Shown piece after piece: positions 1-7,696 of a stretch of 64,000 nt of DNA (within the stretch, counting starts at the first letter, position 1; each line of letters opens with the position of its first letter). The notes beneath the pieces were generated by a model. The model worked only from the letters and a program-made list of their open reading frames with translations. It ran no database searches and was not told the origin of the DNA. Both the position numbers and the translations under genes were made by a program. Source of the DNA: Bacillota bacterium (GTDB taxonomy: Bacteria; Bacillota; Clostridia; Christensenellales; UBA1242). The DNA lies in contig WRCD01000002.1 of assembly GCA_009784185.1 (NCBI GenBank), forward strand, positions 62,001 to 126,000. The letters are read 5' to 3'.

Positions 1-123
1 CTGGTAGGCCAGAAATATATGCTGAAGAAAATGGTAGAAAACGACTACACCGCCAAACGCTACAGCGCACTTGCCGTATTCCTGCAGGAACAATTTGAAA
101 CGGTAGGCCAACTATTTAGTTAA
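1..123 (+). CDS. 3' end of an unrecognised CDS
   Basis: Frame 1 is open from the window edge to a TAA at 121-123 and gives a 40-residue C-terminus ending ...EQFETVGQLFS. Its codon use resembles the neighbours, and repeat sequence starts directly after the stop, as it does behind other genes here. Too little is present to assign a family. It could be the tail of an enzyme or of a regulator. Confidence 0.6.
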   Translation: MVGQKYMLKKMVENDYTAKRYSALAVFLQEQFETVGQLFS

Positions 124-142
124 AATAAAAGCAAGCAGCAAA

Positions 143-229
143 AATTCCCCCTTGATAAAGAGGTGGGCGAGCAACTCAGTAAAATTCCCCCTTTAGCAAA
201 GGGGGTGGTGCGAAGCGCCGGGGGTTGTG
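143..229. repeat. R2/R1-like arms, two in tandem
   Basis: A partial arm (AATTCCCCCTTGATAAAGAGG, from 143) is followed by a full R2 arm at 183-229. The full arm has a CCCCCTTT/AAAGGGGG hairpin, a variable GC-rich hairpin and the GGGGGTTGTG end. The same modules form full palindromes at 1793, 2043 and 61057. Confidence 0.8.
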
Positions 230-272
230 ATAGCCTGTCTCTTTTTCTTTTCAAAAATTTTGCATTTACCTA

Positions 273-302
273 TTGACTTTTGGTTAGGGGGGGGGGCATA
301 AT
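273..302 (+). promoter_or_regulatory. Promoter with a G10 tract in the spacer
   Basis: TTGACT (273-278) and CATAAT (297-302) are separated by 18 nt, and ten of those are a run of G (287-296). A strong SD (AAGGAG) and ATG 333 follow. Gain or loss of a G would change the -35/-10 spacing, which is a known way to phase-vary transcription. That this happens here is inference. Confidence 0.6.
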
Positions 303-332
303 GTATCTATACAACAATTAAGGAGATAAAAA

Positions 333-917
333 ATGGAAGATAAGGCTAAAGAAACAATGGACTGGTTTGCAAAGGAAAGGGCTGCTTATGCAGAGCGAGA
401 GGCAAAGAAGATATCTGATTTAGGTTCGGCACTTGCTGCAATTGCGGAATCCCACAGAAGGCAGCTTGTTAAGTTGGTAAATTTTGATTTTAGTGACAAT
501 TTACAAAATAATTTTGAAGTGGCCAAGGCTGTTGTTATCAAGTGTCCGGATATTCAGTTGAAATTTGATTTGGGGGATAGAGGGCCAGAATTGGGAGTGT
601 ATCGCAACTTTGCTAAGGCGATTGAAGAAGCTGCCGAATTTTGTGCTACCGGAGAATTAATAAGTAGCAATGATCATACATATTATGTGAAAGTAGCACT
701 ATCATATCCTGGCTATGGCAAAGACTATGATTTAATATCTCGCAAACAGAAAGGTGCAATATTTAAAGAGGTTTGTGAGGCCAAGGCAAAGGAGGCTACC
801 CCAAACGCTACCCTAGCACGCAATTTCAGCAGATACACCGTTTTGCCAAGGGGAATTGAAATAGTTAAGGATACTTTTTTTAAGACTTATGATGCTATAA
901 AAGCTATGGCAAAGTGA
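333..917 (+). CDS. Unknown 194-aa soluble protein
   Basis: The ORF follows an SD (AAGGAG, about 9 nt before ATG). I do not recognise a family. The N-terminal 45 residues are charged, rich in Ala, Glu and Lys, and probably helical (a coiled coil is possible). The middle is mixed alpha/beta. There is no signal peptide or membrane segment, so it is presumably cytosolic. It is monocistronic, with its own promoter (the G10-spacer promoter) and its own terminator at 935. The putative phase-variable promoter would suit a surface-associated or defence function, but nothing in the protein shows this. Confidence 0.75.
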   Translation: MEDKAKETMDWFAKERAAYAEREAKKISDLGSALAAIAESHRRQLVKLVNFDFSDNLQNNFEVAKAVVIKCPDIQLKFDLGDRGPELGVYRNFAKAIEEAAEFCATGELISSNDHTYYVKVALSYPGYGKDYDLISRKQKGAIFKEVCEAKAKEATPNATLARNFSRYTVLPRGIEIVKDTFFKTYDAIKAMAK

Positions 918-934
918 TATTAGCTTAGGGCTGT

Positions 935-967
935 AAAAAACCAAGTAAAAACCAGCTTGGTTTTTTG
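935..967 (+). terminator. Rho-independent terminator
   Basis: AAAAAACCAAG pairs with CTTGGTTTTTT across a short loop, just after the 333-917 gene. The T-rich arm overlaps the promoter region of comFC. Confidence 0.75.
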
Positions 968-977
968 TTTTATATGA

Positions 978-989
978 TACAATATACTT
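978..989 (+). promoter_or_regulatory. -10 box of a leaderless promoter (comFC)
   Basis: TACAAT (978-983) is followed by exactly 6 nt and then ATG 990, with no SD. Transcription would start at or next to the A of ATG. The -35 is weak (TTGGTT, 957-962, in the terminator arm). Confidence 0.5.
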
Positions 990-1778
990 ATGTACAATCC
1001 ACAGAAACAAAACTTGTTCAAGCGTATTATTTTAGTGCTGTTTCCGCGGCACTTAAAGTGCGTTTGCTGTAATACCGACCTGCCGGAGAAAAGCGAATAC
1101 GCTTTTTGTGAAAGTTGCGAAAAAGCCTTGCCGCTTAACAACGGCAATGTCTGCACGCGCTGCGGAGTATACCTGAGCCAAAGCGGCAGGTTATGTTTAG
1201 CCTGCAAGGCGCATACTGCTAATTACGTCGAAGCGCGCGCTCCGCTACGGTACAAAGATAAAGTGCCGACTTTAATTCGTAGGTTTAAATACGACAACCA
1301 GCAATATCTTGCAAACGTATTCGGGCGGCTTATGCTGGACTCGTATTTACTTAGCGGCTGGCAGGCAGATTGTATCATTCCGGTTCCGTTGTTTGAAAGA
1401 AGGCAAAAACGCAGAGGATATAATCAGGCGTACCTCCTGGCAAAATACATATCCGATAAAACACAAATTCCGCTTGATATAACTAATCTTGTAAGAATAA
1501 AAGACACGCCCACTCAGGTTAAGCTTACGTACAAACAGCGCGCACAAAACCTGGAGCGTGCGTTTAAGGTCTTAAACAAGCAGGAGCTTAAAGGTAAGAC
1601 TGTGCTTTTAATAGACGATGTTATTACAACCACCGCAACAATCAATGAATGCGCTTTAGCACTAAACAAAGCCGGAGTAAAAGCCGTTTACGCCCTATCT
1701 GCCGCCAGAGCCGACCAGAAAACACCAATGGCAGGCACACCAAAAGAGTCATTGCCGGTAAATGTGCTGTACAACTAG
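990..1778 (+). CDS. comFC: ComF-family phosphoribosyltransferase-like protein
   Basis: This 262-aa protein has the ComFC plan: an N-terminal four-Cys zinc ribbon (CVCC...CESC, then CTRC...CLAC, about residues 25-72) followed by a type I phosphoribosyltransferase fold. The PRPP-binding signature is LLIDDVITTTATINECA (about residues 205-221). In Bacillus, ComFC takes part in DNA uptake and transformation. Many genomes keep the gene without proven competence. The secA neighbourhood is typical (comFC-hpf-secA in many Clostridia), but hpf is absent here and two R2 palindromes occupy the gap. The ATG lies 6 nt after a -10 box, so the mRNA is probably leaderless. Confidence 0.9.
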   Translation: MYNPQKQNLFKRIILVLFPRHLKCVCCNTDLPEKSEYAFCESCEKALPLNNGNVCTRCGVYLSQSGRLCLACKAHTANYVEARAPLRYKDKVPTLIRRFKYDNQQYLANVFGRLMLDSYLLSGWQADCIIPVPLFERRQKRRGYNQAYLLAKYISDKTQIPLDITNLVRIKDTPTQVKLTYKQRAQNLERAFKVLNKQELKGKTVLLIDDVITTTATINECALALNKAGVKAVYALSAARADQKTPMAGTPKESLPVNVLYN

Positions 1779-1792
1779 TAAAAATTCTCCCT

Positions 1793-1890
1793 TAAGCTAA
1801 GGGGGTGGTGCGGAGCGCCGGGGGTTGTGATAAACTAACAGAACACAACCCTCCCGCCTGCGGCGTACTCCCTTAGCTTAAGGGAGAATT
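1793..1890. repeat. R2 full palindrome (about 98 bp)
   Basis: The left arm, AATTCTCCCTTAAGCTAAGGG plus a hairpin plus GGGGGTTGTG, is mirrored by CACAACCCTCC...CTTAAGGGAGAATT. Each arm is itself a hairpin, so it resembles a pair of inverted REPs. Confidence 0.9.
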
Positions 1891-1958
1891 GATACGGCGA
1901 AAATTTAAACTGTTTTAAGCTTTGGCTTGTAAGTAGCAAAATAATTACCATAAATACA

Positions 1959-1988
1959 AAATCCTCCCCAAGCAAGGGGGATTTTTGT
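1959..1988 (+). terminator. Possible terminator downstream of comFC
   Basis: AAAATCCTCCCC and GGGGGATTTTT can pair across a short loop and end in a T run. It lies in the 396-nt gap between comFC and secA, which otherwise holds two R2 palindromes and the secA promoter. Confidence 0.5.
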
Positions 1989-2021
1989 TGTGCAAAACAA
2001 TAGTCAATAATTAATAAATTT

Positions 2022-2029
2022 GGTATAAT
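2022..2029 (+). promoter_or_regulatory. Extended -10 of the secA promoter
   Basis: TGGTATAAT (TG-N-TATAAT; the hexamer is 2024-2029) lies 14 nt upstream of an R2 palindrome. No good -35 is visible, which fits an extended -10 promoter. The leader would run from about 2036 to 2174. Confidence 0.5.
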
Positions 2030-2042
2030 ATTCTGTAGAGAT

Positions 2043-2153
2043 AATTCTTCCTTAAGCTAAGGGAGTACCGCTAGCCTAGCGGGGAGGGTTGTGTTTCATA
2101 TCCTGTCACAACCCCCGGTGCTTTGCACCACCCCCTTTACTAAAGGGGGAATT
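2043..2153. repeat. R2 full palindrome forming the secA leader
   Basis: This is the same element as 1793-1890 but in the opposite orientation. It fills almost all of the predicted 5' UTR of secA, from shortly after the -10 to 8 nt before the SD. The transcript should fold into a long hairpin directly upstream of the secA SD. Confidence 0.9.
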
Positions 2154-2174
2154 ATTAATTCAAGGAGAACATCA

Positions 2175-4883
2175 ATGGCTTTTTTAGGAATATTTGCCTC
2201 AGACAATGAGCGCGCGCTGAAGCAGGTTGAAAAAACTGCGCAAAAAATAGAAGCGCTTTCTGATAAATACAAGGCAATGAATGATACCGAGCTGAGAGCA
2301 GTTACGCCTGCGCTTAAGGCTAGGCTTGAGGCGGGTGAAACATTAAACGACATCCTGCCGGATGCCTTTGCCGCAATCCGCGAAGCCAGTGTGCGTGTTA
2401 TAAATCAGCGCCCTTTTCATAGTCAGGTTGTGGGCGGAATTGTGCTGCATCAGGGCAGAATTGCCGAAATGAAAACAGGTGAAGGTAAAACGCTGGTGGC
2501 AACTCTGCCGGCTTATTTAAACGCGCTTGCCGGCAAGGGAGTGCACGTAGTTACGGTAAACGAGTACCTGGCCGGCCTTGCTGCAGAATGGATGGGTAAG
2601 ATTTTTAAATTTATGGGGCTTAGCGTTGGCTGCAGCTTTAGTCAGATGGACCCTATGCAAAAGCGGGATGCTTATGCCTGCGATATTACTTATGTAACAA
2701 ACAGCGAACTCGGTTTTGACTATCTGCGTGATAACATGGCGCAAAAAGCCCAGGACAGAATGCAGCGCGGGTTTAGTTTTGCTATTGTTGACGAGGTGGA
2801 CAGCATTTTAATTGATGAAGCCCGAACCCCGCTCATTATTTCCGGCCGCGGCTTTAAAAGCAGTGATACGTACACTAAGGTTCAGCGGTTTATAAAAACC
2901 TTAAAGCGCGATACCGACTACAAGGTGGACGAAGAGAAAAAAGCAATTCACTTAACCGAGGACGGGCAGGAGCGGGCAGAGCAGCATTTTGGAGTTGAAA
3001 GCTTAAGCGACATGAATGCAATGGAGCTTAACCAGCATATTATGAACGCCTTGCGAGCTAACTACATGATGCGCCGTGAATCGGATTATATTGTAAAAGA
3101 CGGCGAGGTTCTGCTGGTAGACGAGTTTACCGGCCGTATTATGGACGGCAGGCGGTACTCCGACGGTTTGCATCAGGCAATTGAGGCCAAGGAAGGCGTT
3201 CAGGTAAAAGATGAGCTGCTTACGGTGGCAAGTATTACTTTACAGAACTATTTCAGAATGTATAAAAAACTATCGGGCATGACCGGTACCGCCAAAACCG
3301 AGGAAGGCGAATTTAACAAGATTTACGGCTTGGACGTTGTTAGTATCCCGACCAACCTGCCAATGATAAGAGTAGACGAACCCGACATTGTTTATGTAAA
3401 CACAGCGGGCAAGCTGAAAGCTATTGTTAACCGTATTGAAGAAGCACATACAATAGGGCAGCCGGTGCTGGTTGGCACAACAACAATTGAAAAATCCGAA
3501 GAAATTAGCAAAATGCTGAAACAAAAGAAGATTCCGCACCATGTGCTTAACGCAAAGTACCACGAACAGGAAGCTGAAATTGTGGCACAGGCCGGAAGAC
3601 ACGGCGCGGTTACAATTGCTACAAACATGGCGGGCCGTGGTACCGACATCCTGCTTGGAGGAAATCCCGACTTTCTGGCTAAGCAAAGCATGATAAAATC
3701 GGGCTATAATCACGCTCAGATTGAGCTTGCAAGCAGTTATCACATTGAAGCGGCCACAGACGAAACCAGAAAAGCAAAAACTGACTTCGGTTCGGCAATA
3801 AAGAAGTTTTCATCTGAAACACAGGAAGAAAAGAAACGGGTAGTTGAAGCGGGCGGATTGCTTATAATCGGTACCGAGCGCCATGAGTCCAGGCGTATAG
3901 ATAACCAGCTAAGGGGGCGCGCAGGACGTCAGGGCGACCCCGGCAGAAGTGTATTTTACATTTCGCTTGAGGATGACCTTATAAGGCTTTTTGGAGGCGA
4001 CAGGCTTAAAAGCATATCCGGGTTCTTCAGGCTTGATGAAGACACGCCGTTTCAGATTAAAATGCTTAGTAAGCAGATAGAGAATGCTCAGAAAAAGGTT
4101 GAGGCCAACCATTACGGCATGCGCAGACGGCTGATTGAATACGATGACGTTATGAATAAACAACGCAGCCTGATATATGAGCAGAGAAATAAGATTCTGG
4201 ACGGGCACGACGTGCACAGCGAGATTGTAGATATGTTCCCCGATATTGTGCGCGAGACAATTTACAAGGCTATTGATACCGATAAGCCTAGTTTTGAGTG
4301 GAATTTAGACGAGATTAACGACACGCTTGAGGATAAGATATTCAAAAAAGGCACACGTTTTATAACCGAGAAAGACATTGAAGACACCGACGAACATGAG
4401 CTGGTTGATAAAATATTAGACTATATTAATACCCAATACGAAACCAAAATAAAAGAAGTTGAAGAGCTTGGTATTAAGCATGATATGATAGAGCGGTTTA
4501 TTTTGCTTAGCAATGTTGACCGGGCATGGATGGAGCATATAGACGCCATGACAACTCTCAGGCGCGAAATCGGCACATTAGCGCACGGAAACCAGGACCC
4601 GATTGTTGCATATAAGCGCGAGGCGTTTAGTAAGTTTGATGAGATGATTGCTAAAATCCGCGAGAATACCGCAACCGTGCTGTTGAACCTGGAAAAGCCA
4701 ACGGTTACGGTTACGCCGGCTGCTCCGCGCCCGCCGATGCAGAATTTGCAGACAGGAACCGAAACCATGCGCGGCGAAACTCCGCGGGTAGCCAAAGGCC
4801 CAGCTAAAAGTGATAAGCTAACCGGCAGAAACAGCCCATGCCCGTGCGGCAGCGGAAAGAAGTATAAAAACTGCTGCGGCTAA
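2175..4883 (+). CDS. secA: Preprotein translocase ATPase SecA
   Basis: SecA drives Sec-dependent protein export through SecYEG. The protein is 902 aa, near the usual bacterial length. It has Walker A MKTGEGKTL (about residue 99), Walker B/DEAD-like DEVDSILIDEARTPLIISG, motif III MTGTAKTE, the second RecA fold with NMAGRGTDILLGG and QLRGRAGRQGDPG, and a C-terminal zinc motif CPCGSGKKYKNCC. The track begins at 2091, but those first 28 residues are translated R2 repeat. ATG 2175 has a strong SD (AAGGAG) at 2162-2167 and gives the canonical start MAFLG. prfB, often found next, is replaced by the R1/DUF559 unit. Confidence 0.98.
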   Translation: MAFLGIFASDNERALKQVEKTAQKIEALSDKYKAMNDTELRAVTPALKARLEAGETLNDILPDAFAAIREASVRVINQRPFHSQVVGGIVLHQGRIAEMKTGEGKTLVATLPAYLNALAGKGVHVVTVNEYLAGLAAEWMGKIFKFMGLSVGCSFSQMDPMQKRDAYACDITYVTNSELGFDYLRDNMAQKAQDRMQRGFSFAIVDEVDSILIDEARTPLIISGRGFKSSDTYTKVQRFIKTLKRDTDYKVDEEKKAIHLTEDGQERAEQHFGVESLSDMNAMELNQHIMNALRANYMMRRESDYIVKDGEVLLVDEFTGRIMDGRRYSDGLHQAIEAKEGVQVKDELLTVASITLQNYFRMYKKLSGMTGTAKTEEGEFNKIYGLDVVSIPTNLPMIRVDEPDIVYVNTAGKLKAIVNRIEEAHTIGQPVLVGTTTIEKSEEISKMLKQKKIPHHVLNAKYHEQEAEIVAQAGRHGAVTIATNMAGRGTDILLGGNPDFLAKQSMIKSGYNHAQIELASSYHIEAATDETRKAKTDFGSAIKKFSSETQEEKKRVVEAGGLLIIGTERHESRRIDNQLRGRAGRQGDPGRSVFYISLEDDLIRLFGGDRLKSISGFFRLDEDTPFQIKMLSKQIENAQKKVEANHYGMRRRLIEYDDVMNKQRSLIYEQRNKILDGHDVHSEIVDMFPDIVRETIYKAIDTDKPSFEWNLDEINDTLEDKIFKKGTRFITEKDIEDTDEHELVDKILDYINTQYETKIKEVEELGIKHDMIERFILLSNVDRAWMEHIDAMTTLRREIGTLAHGNQDPIVAYKREAFSKFDEMIAKIRENTATVLLNLEKPTVTVTPAAPRPPMQNLQTGTETMRGETPRVAKGPAKSDKLTGRNSPCPCGSGKKYKNCCG

Positions 4884-5350
4884 ATTCCCCTCTATAAGAG
4901 GGGTGGCGGCGGAGCCGACGGGGTGTGGATGAAAACAGAAATGCAAAACAATAAAAACTCTGATTTGCCTTGTAATATAGAACTAAAGAAACTAGCCTCC
5001 GAGTTAAGAAAGGCAGGCAACTTGTCGGAGGCTTTGTTGTGGTTGCAAATAAAGAACCGGAAGCTTAAAGGGCTGTGCTTTGACAGACAAAAAGTTATTG
5101 GTAATTATATAGTGGACTTTTACTGTGCGGACAAAAGAGTTGTAATTGAAATTGACGGCACAACACATGATTACAAATATGAGTACGATAAAGAACGAGA
5201 TGAATATTTGAAAAGTTTTGGATTGAAGGTTGTTCACATCTTGGATATAGATGTTAAACAAAATTTGGCGGGCGTGATGCAATTTTTGGAGGAGAATATA
5301 TAATTTGTATCCACACCCCGCCCTGCGGGCACCCCTCTTATAGAGGGGAA
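4883..5350. mobile_element. R1 inverted arms enclosing a DUF559 gene
   Basis: The left arm (4883-4928: AATTCCCCTCTATAAGAGGGG, variable hairpin, GGGGTGTGG) and right arm (5311-5350: CCACACCCCG, variable hairpin, CCCCTCTTATAGAGGGGAAT) are inverted copies of the dispersed R1 repeat. They flank a single nuclease-like gene and nothing else. Full R1 palindromes without a gene (12042, 25383) look like internally deleted forms. Mobility is inferred and not shown. Confidence 0.6.
4929..5303 (+). CDS. DUF559 endonuclease-fold protein
   Basis: The protein is about 124 aa and matches the DUF559 family, a single-domain PD-(D/E)xK-like fold related to very-short-patch-repair nucleases. Visible features are an N-terminal helix with LRKAGNLSEALLW, the VIGNYIVDFYC strand and VIEIDG, where VDF and EID are the likely metal-binding acidic residues. 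Next come a His (TTHD) and a C-terminal helix. The track starts at a GTG (4923). ATG 4929 or 4941 is as likely, since no clear SD exists beyond the GGGGTG of the repeat arm. The ORF sits exactly between two inverted R1 arms. The cellular role of this family is not established. Confidence 0.8.
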   Translation: MKTEMQNNKNSDLPCNIELKKLASELRKAGNLSEALLWLQIKNRKLKGLCFDRQKVIGNYIVDFYCADKRVVIEIDGTTHDYKYEYDKERDEYLKSFGLKVVHILDIDVKQNLAGVMQFLEENI

Positions 5351-5369
5351 TCTTTTGTTAGGTTGTTGT

Positions 5370-6893
5370 CTAATTATTCAATTCCTCAATTATTACCTTT
5401 CCGTCAAGCCAGCTGGCAAATATGCCGGATAGATTTGTTCGGCTGCCTTTGTTCATGGATTCAATTAAGCAATCCGGAGTTGCGTTTTTAAATGCGTTGG
5501 TTTTATAGTAATGCTGGAGTCCCGCCAGCATTTTCTTTTCGCCTATTGCTTCGTATACGGAGTCAAACATGAGGAGGCCGCGCACATAGGTCATATACAC
5601 ATATTCCGGTTCGGTTGTATACTCGTATAAATTACGCCGCATATTGCTGTTGACAGAGCCGTAAAAACTGCTGTAAACATCACAGAACAACAAATACGCA
5701 TTAAGTGCGTTGCCAATTACTTCCTGGTAGCTGTTTTCGTACCCAGAGTTGTGCTTATAAAACAGTGCCGTGCTAAACTCGGTTAGCCCCTCATCCAGCC
5801 ACGGGTGGCTTACTGCATTGCTGCCCACAAGCCCGTACCACCATTGATGCGCAATTTCGTGTATTATTACGTGCTGATATTCGCTGTCGTTAGCAATGCT
5901 GTCGGATATATAAACCAAATTAGGATATTCCATGCCTCCGTGCAGAAAATTGGCTTTAGCCACATTCAGCGTACTGTACGGGTATTCTCCAAACAACTTG
6001 CCGAAGGTGCTAATTGCATCAATGGCAGTGTTTAAAAACTTAGCCGGATTTTCGTCATTGTAATAAAAGTAGCTTATAGTTGTATGCTTAACTTTTTGGC
6101 TGACGGTATTAAACTTACTGCTCAGCACCATTGCAAAATCCCGCACGGCTTTTGCTTCTATTAGATAAGCGGTATTGTTGCCGGCAATTTTCACGTCTTT
6201 TATTTCGCCTGTGCTGGCTAAGACCATATTGCTGGGTGCGGCCAGTGACACGGTGTAGTTTGCTGTATCGGAATAAAACGGGTCGCCGTTGGGGCTATAT
6301 GGGTCAGTGATGAACCGCCCGGACTCATACACGCAGACTATCGGATACCAGTTGCCGAGATTAGTGGTGTTGTCTCCGTATCCAAAGCGGTGAGCAATGT
6401 TGGGTATGGTCAGTGCAAAGCCGATGGTTATTTCCACCGCTGAGCCGGCAGTCAATTGATTTGGCAGGGCAACAATCAGGTAATGCCCGTCATCTCCACC
6501 CAGCTTAACCGGCACTTGTGTGTCGCCGACCTTCAGGTGGATAATATCAATTCCGCCTTCGCTGAAACCGTTTGGGTAGGCCTTGGCAGAGCTTCCTGCA
6601 TGAACGGGCTTGTTTTTAGCGGTTCCTCTATACGCATTTGGGTACAGGTGAAACAAGACAGAATCCAGCGGCACGCCGGTTTTGTTTATGTACCGCACTT
6701 CCTGCTTTGCGCTTAAAGTGTTATCACTGCCGAGAACCGCGCTGATGTTGTATTGCGTAAGATTTCTGCTGTGCTTATCCAATAGAGAACCGCCGTCACA
6801 ACTAACCAGCATAACCGTGCAAGTGCAGATGATTGCCAGAATTACGGCAAAAGAAACAACTTTTTTAAAGTTTAACTTAATGGTTGTAATCAT
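5370..6893 (-). CDS. M1-family zinc metallopeptidase lipoprotein
   Basis: This 507-aa protein has a lipoprotein signal: a Lys-rich start, a hydrophobic core and lipobox LVSC, so it is probably anchored outside the membrane. A beta-rich N-domain precedes a gluzincin domain. That domain has HGGMEYPN (in place of the GxMEN exopeptidase loop), HEIAHQWW (His at about residue 345) and WLDEGLTEFS, which supplies the third zinc ligand Glu. This is the M1 aminopeptidase plan without the C-terminal ARM domain. The track starts at 6986, but residues 1-31 are translated GAATAAT heptamers (R4). I chose ATG 6893 because the signal peptide begins there. Its substrate is unknown. Confidence 0.85.
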   Translation of the reverse strand: MITTIKLNFKKVVSFAVILAIICTCTVMLVSCDGGSLLDKHSRNLTQYNISAVLGSDNTLSAKQEVRYINKTGVPLDSVLFHLYPNAYRGTAKNKPVHAGSSAKAYPNGFSEGGIDIIHLKVGDTQVPVKLGGDDGHYLIVALPNQLTAGSAVEITIGFALTIPNIAHRFGYGDNTTNLGNWYPIVCVYESGRFITDPYSPNGDPFYSDTANYTVSLAAPSNMVLASTGEIKDVKIAGNNTAYLIEAKAVRDFAMVLSSKFNTVSQKVKHTTISYFYYNDENPAKFLNTAIDAISTFGKLFGEYPYSTLNVAKANFLHGGMEYPNLVYISDSIANDSEYQHVIIHEIAHQWWYGLVGSNAVSHPWLDEGLTEFSTALFYKHNSGYENSYQEVIGNALNAYLLFCDVYSSFYGSVNSNMRRNLYEYTTEPEYVYMTYVRGLLMFDSVYEAIGEKKMLAGLQHYYKTNAFKNATPDCLIESMNKGSRTNLSGIFASWLDGKVIIEELNN

Positions 6894-6919
6894 GCTATAG
6901 GTATATGTGCTGCTGCAAT

Positions 6920-6980
6920 GAATAATGAATAATGAATAATGAATAATGAATAATGAATAATGTCGGGTCGCTTTCGCTCC
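6920..6980. repeat. R4: six GAATAAT heptamers plus GGTCGCTT-CGCTCC
   Basis: GAATAAT is repeated six times without error at 6920-6961. It is followed by TCGGGTCGCTTTCGCTCC, a motif shared with copies at 27175, 59825 and 61569. In the opposite frame it gives the artefactual peptide SLFIIHY. Confidence 0.9.
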
Positions 6981-6991
6981 GAACAAATGCT

Positions 6992-7058
6992 GTCATTGCG
7001 AGCACGCACAAAATTCCCCTCTACAAGAGGGGTGCCGAGTTTGCGAGGCGGGGTGTGG
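6992..7058. repeat. R3 left half followed by an R1 arm
   Basis: TGTCATTGCGAG (R3, 6992-7002) is followed after 9 nt by an R1 arm (7012-7058). The same R3-then-R1 succession occurs inside the M14 gene at 27704-27765. Confidence 0.8.
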
Positions 7059-7077
7059 AGAACTTTCCCAAAAACCC

Positions 7078-7105
7078 TTGACAATAAATCTTTGTGTGTT
7101 ATAAT
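7078..7105 (+). promoter_or_regulatory. Sigma-A promoter of the ArsR-like gene
   Basis: TTGACA (7078-7083) and TATAAT (7100-7105) have a 16-nt spacer, both consensus. The start site would fall about 7112, inside the inverted repeat at 7116-7133. Confidence 0.8.
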
Positions 7106-7115
7106 ATATTATGCG

Positions 7116-7133
7116 ATTACGCAAATACGTAAT
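7116..7133. promoter_or_regulatory. Putative operator, ATTACG-N6-CGTAAT
   Basis: A perfect 6-bp inverted repeat with a 6-nt spacer sits between the -10 box and the SD of a winged-helix regulator gene. This is the usual place for autoregulatory repression. The assignment is inference. Confidence 0.5.
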
Positions 7134-7146
7134 TAAGGAGAAGTGT

Positions 7147-7692
7147 ATGGAAAAAGAAATTTTAAAAAGGCTTGAAGCAATGGAAGCGGAAATTAAAGTA
7201 CTTAAAGGCGGCAGCAAAAGCGTGCAGCCGCAAGGCACTCAAAACGGGAAGTGGCTTGATGAAGTTAAGGCTATGCCTAAAAACCACATTCATGTGCGCG
7301 GCAATTTTCATATGGAAGGCTCGGGCAGTGATTTTGGGGTTAACACTAACTTTGAAAATGTTTTAGCGTTTGACAACGATAAAACGGCAAAAGTTTTAAA
7401 TGCACTTAGCAGCAGTGAGCGTATTTTGATTCTTAAAGAACTATTAAAGAAAAGCAGCACGGTTGCCGAGCTTATGAAAGCTTGCAGCTTTAAAACAACG
7501 GGCCAGGCATATCATCATTTAAACGCACTTGAAAAGTCGGGGCTGATACAAAAGGATAAAGACACATACCATTTTGAGGCATCACTAATCAGTTCGTTTC
7601 TGCTTATTTTAACCGGCGTGCAAAACTTCTTCCGCGGAAGCCCTAAAAAGGCAGAGTTTGACGTTGTTGCATTGGAAAGCCAAAAGAAGTAA
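7147..7692 (+). CDS. ArsR-like winged-helix regulator
   Basis: The protein is 181 aa. Residues 1-20 look like a coiled coil (MEKEILKRLEAMEAEIKVLK), then a linker, then a winged helix (about residues 80-145: a helix ending LLKKSS, AELMKACS, then QAYHHLNALEKSGLIQKD as recognition helix and wing). This is the ArsR/HTH_20 plan. No cysteine metal site is evident, so the effector is unknown. The SD (AAGGAG, 7136-7141) fixes ATG 7147, not the track start 7111. The palindrome at 7116-7133 suggests autorepression. It is monocistronic. Confidence 0.75.
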   Translation: MEKEILKRLEAMEAEIKVLKGGSKSVQPQGTQNGKWLDEVKAMPKNHIHVRGNFHMEGSGSDFGVNTNFENVLAFDNDKTAKVLNALSSSERILILKELLKKSSTVAELMKACSFKTTGQAYHHLNALEKSGLIQKDKDTYHFEASLISSFLLILTGVQNFFRGSPKKAEFDVVALESQKK

Positions 7693-7696
7693 AAGG

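Noticed and set aside
2091-2174. N-terminal extension of SecA in the ORF track
   Set aside because: It is translated R2 repeat located upstream of the true SD. SecA starts at 2175.
6894-6986. N-terminal extension of the M1 peptidase (SLFIIHYSLFIIH)
   Set aside because: Translated R4 heptamers. The signal peptide starts at 6893.
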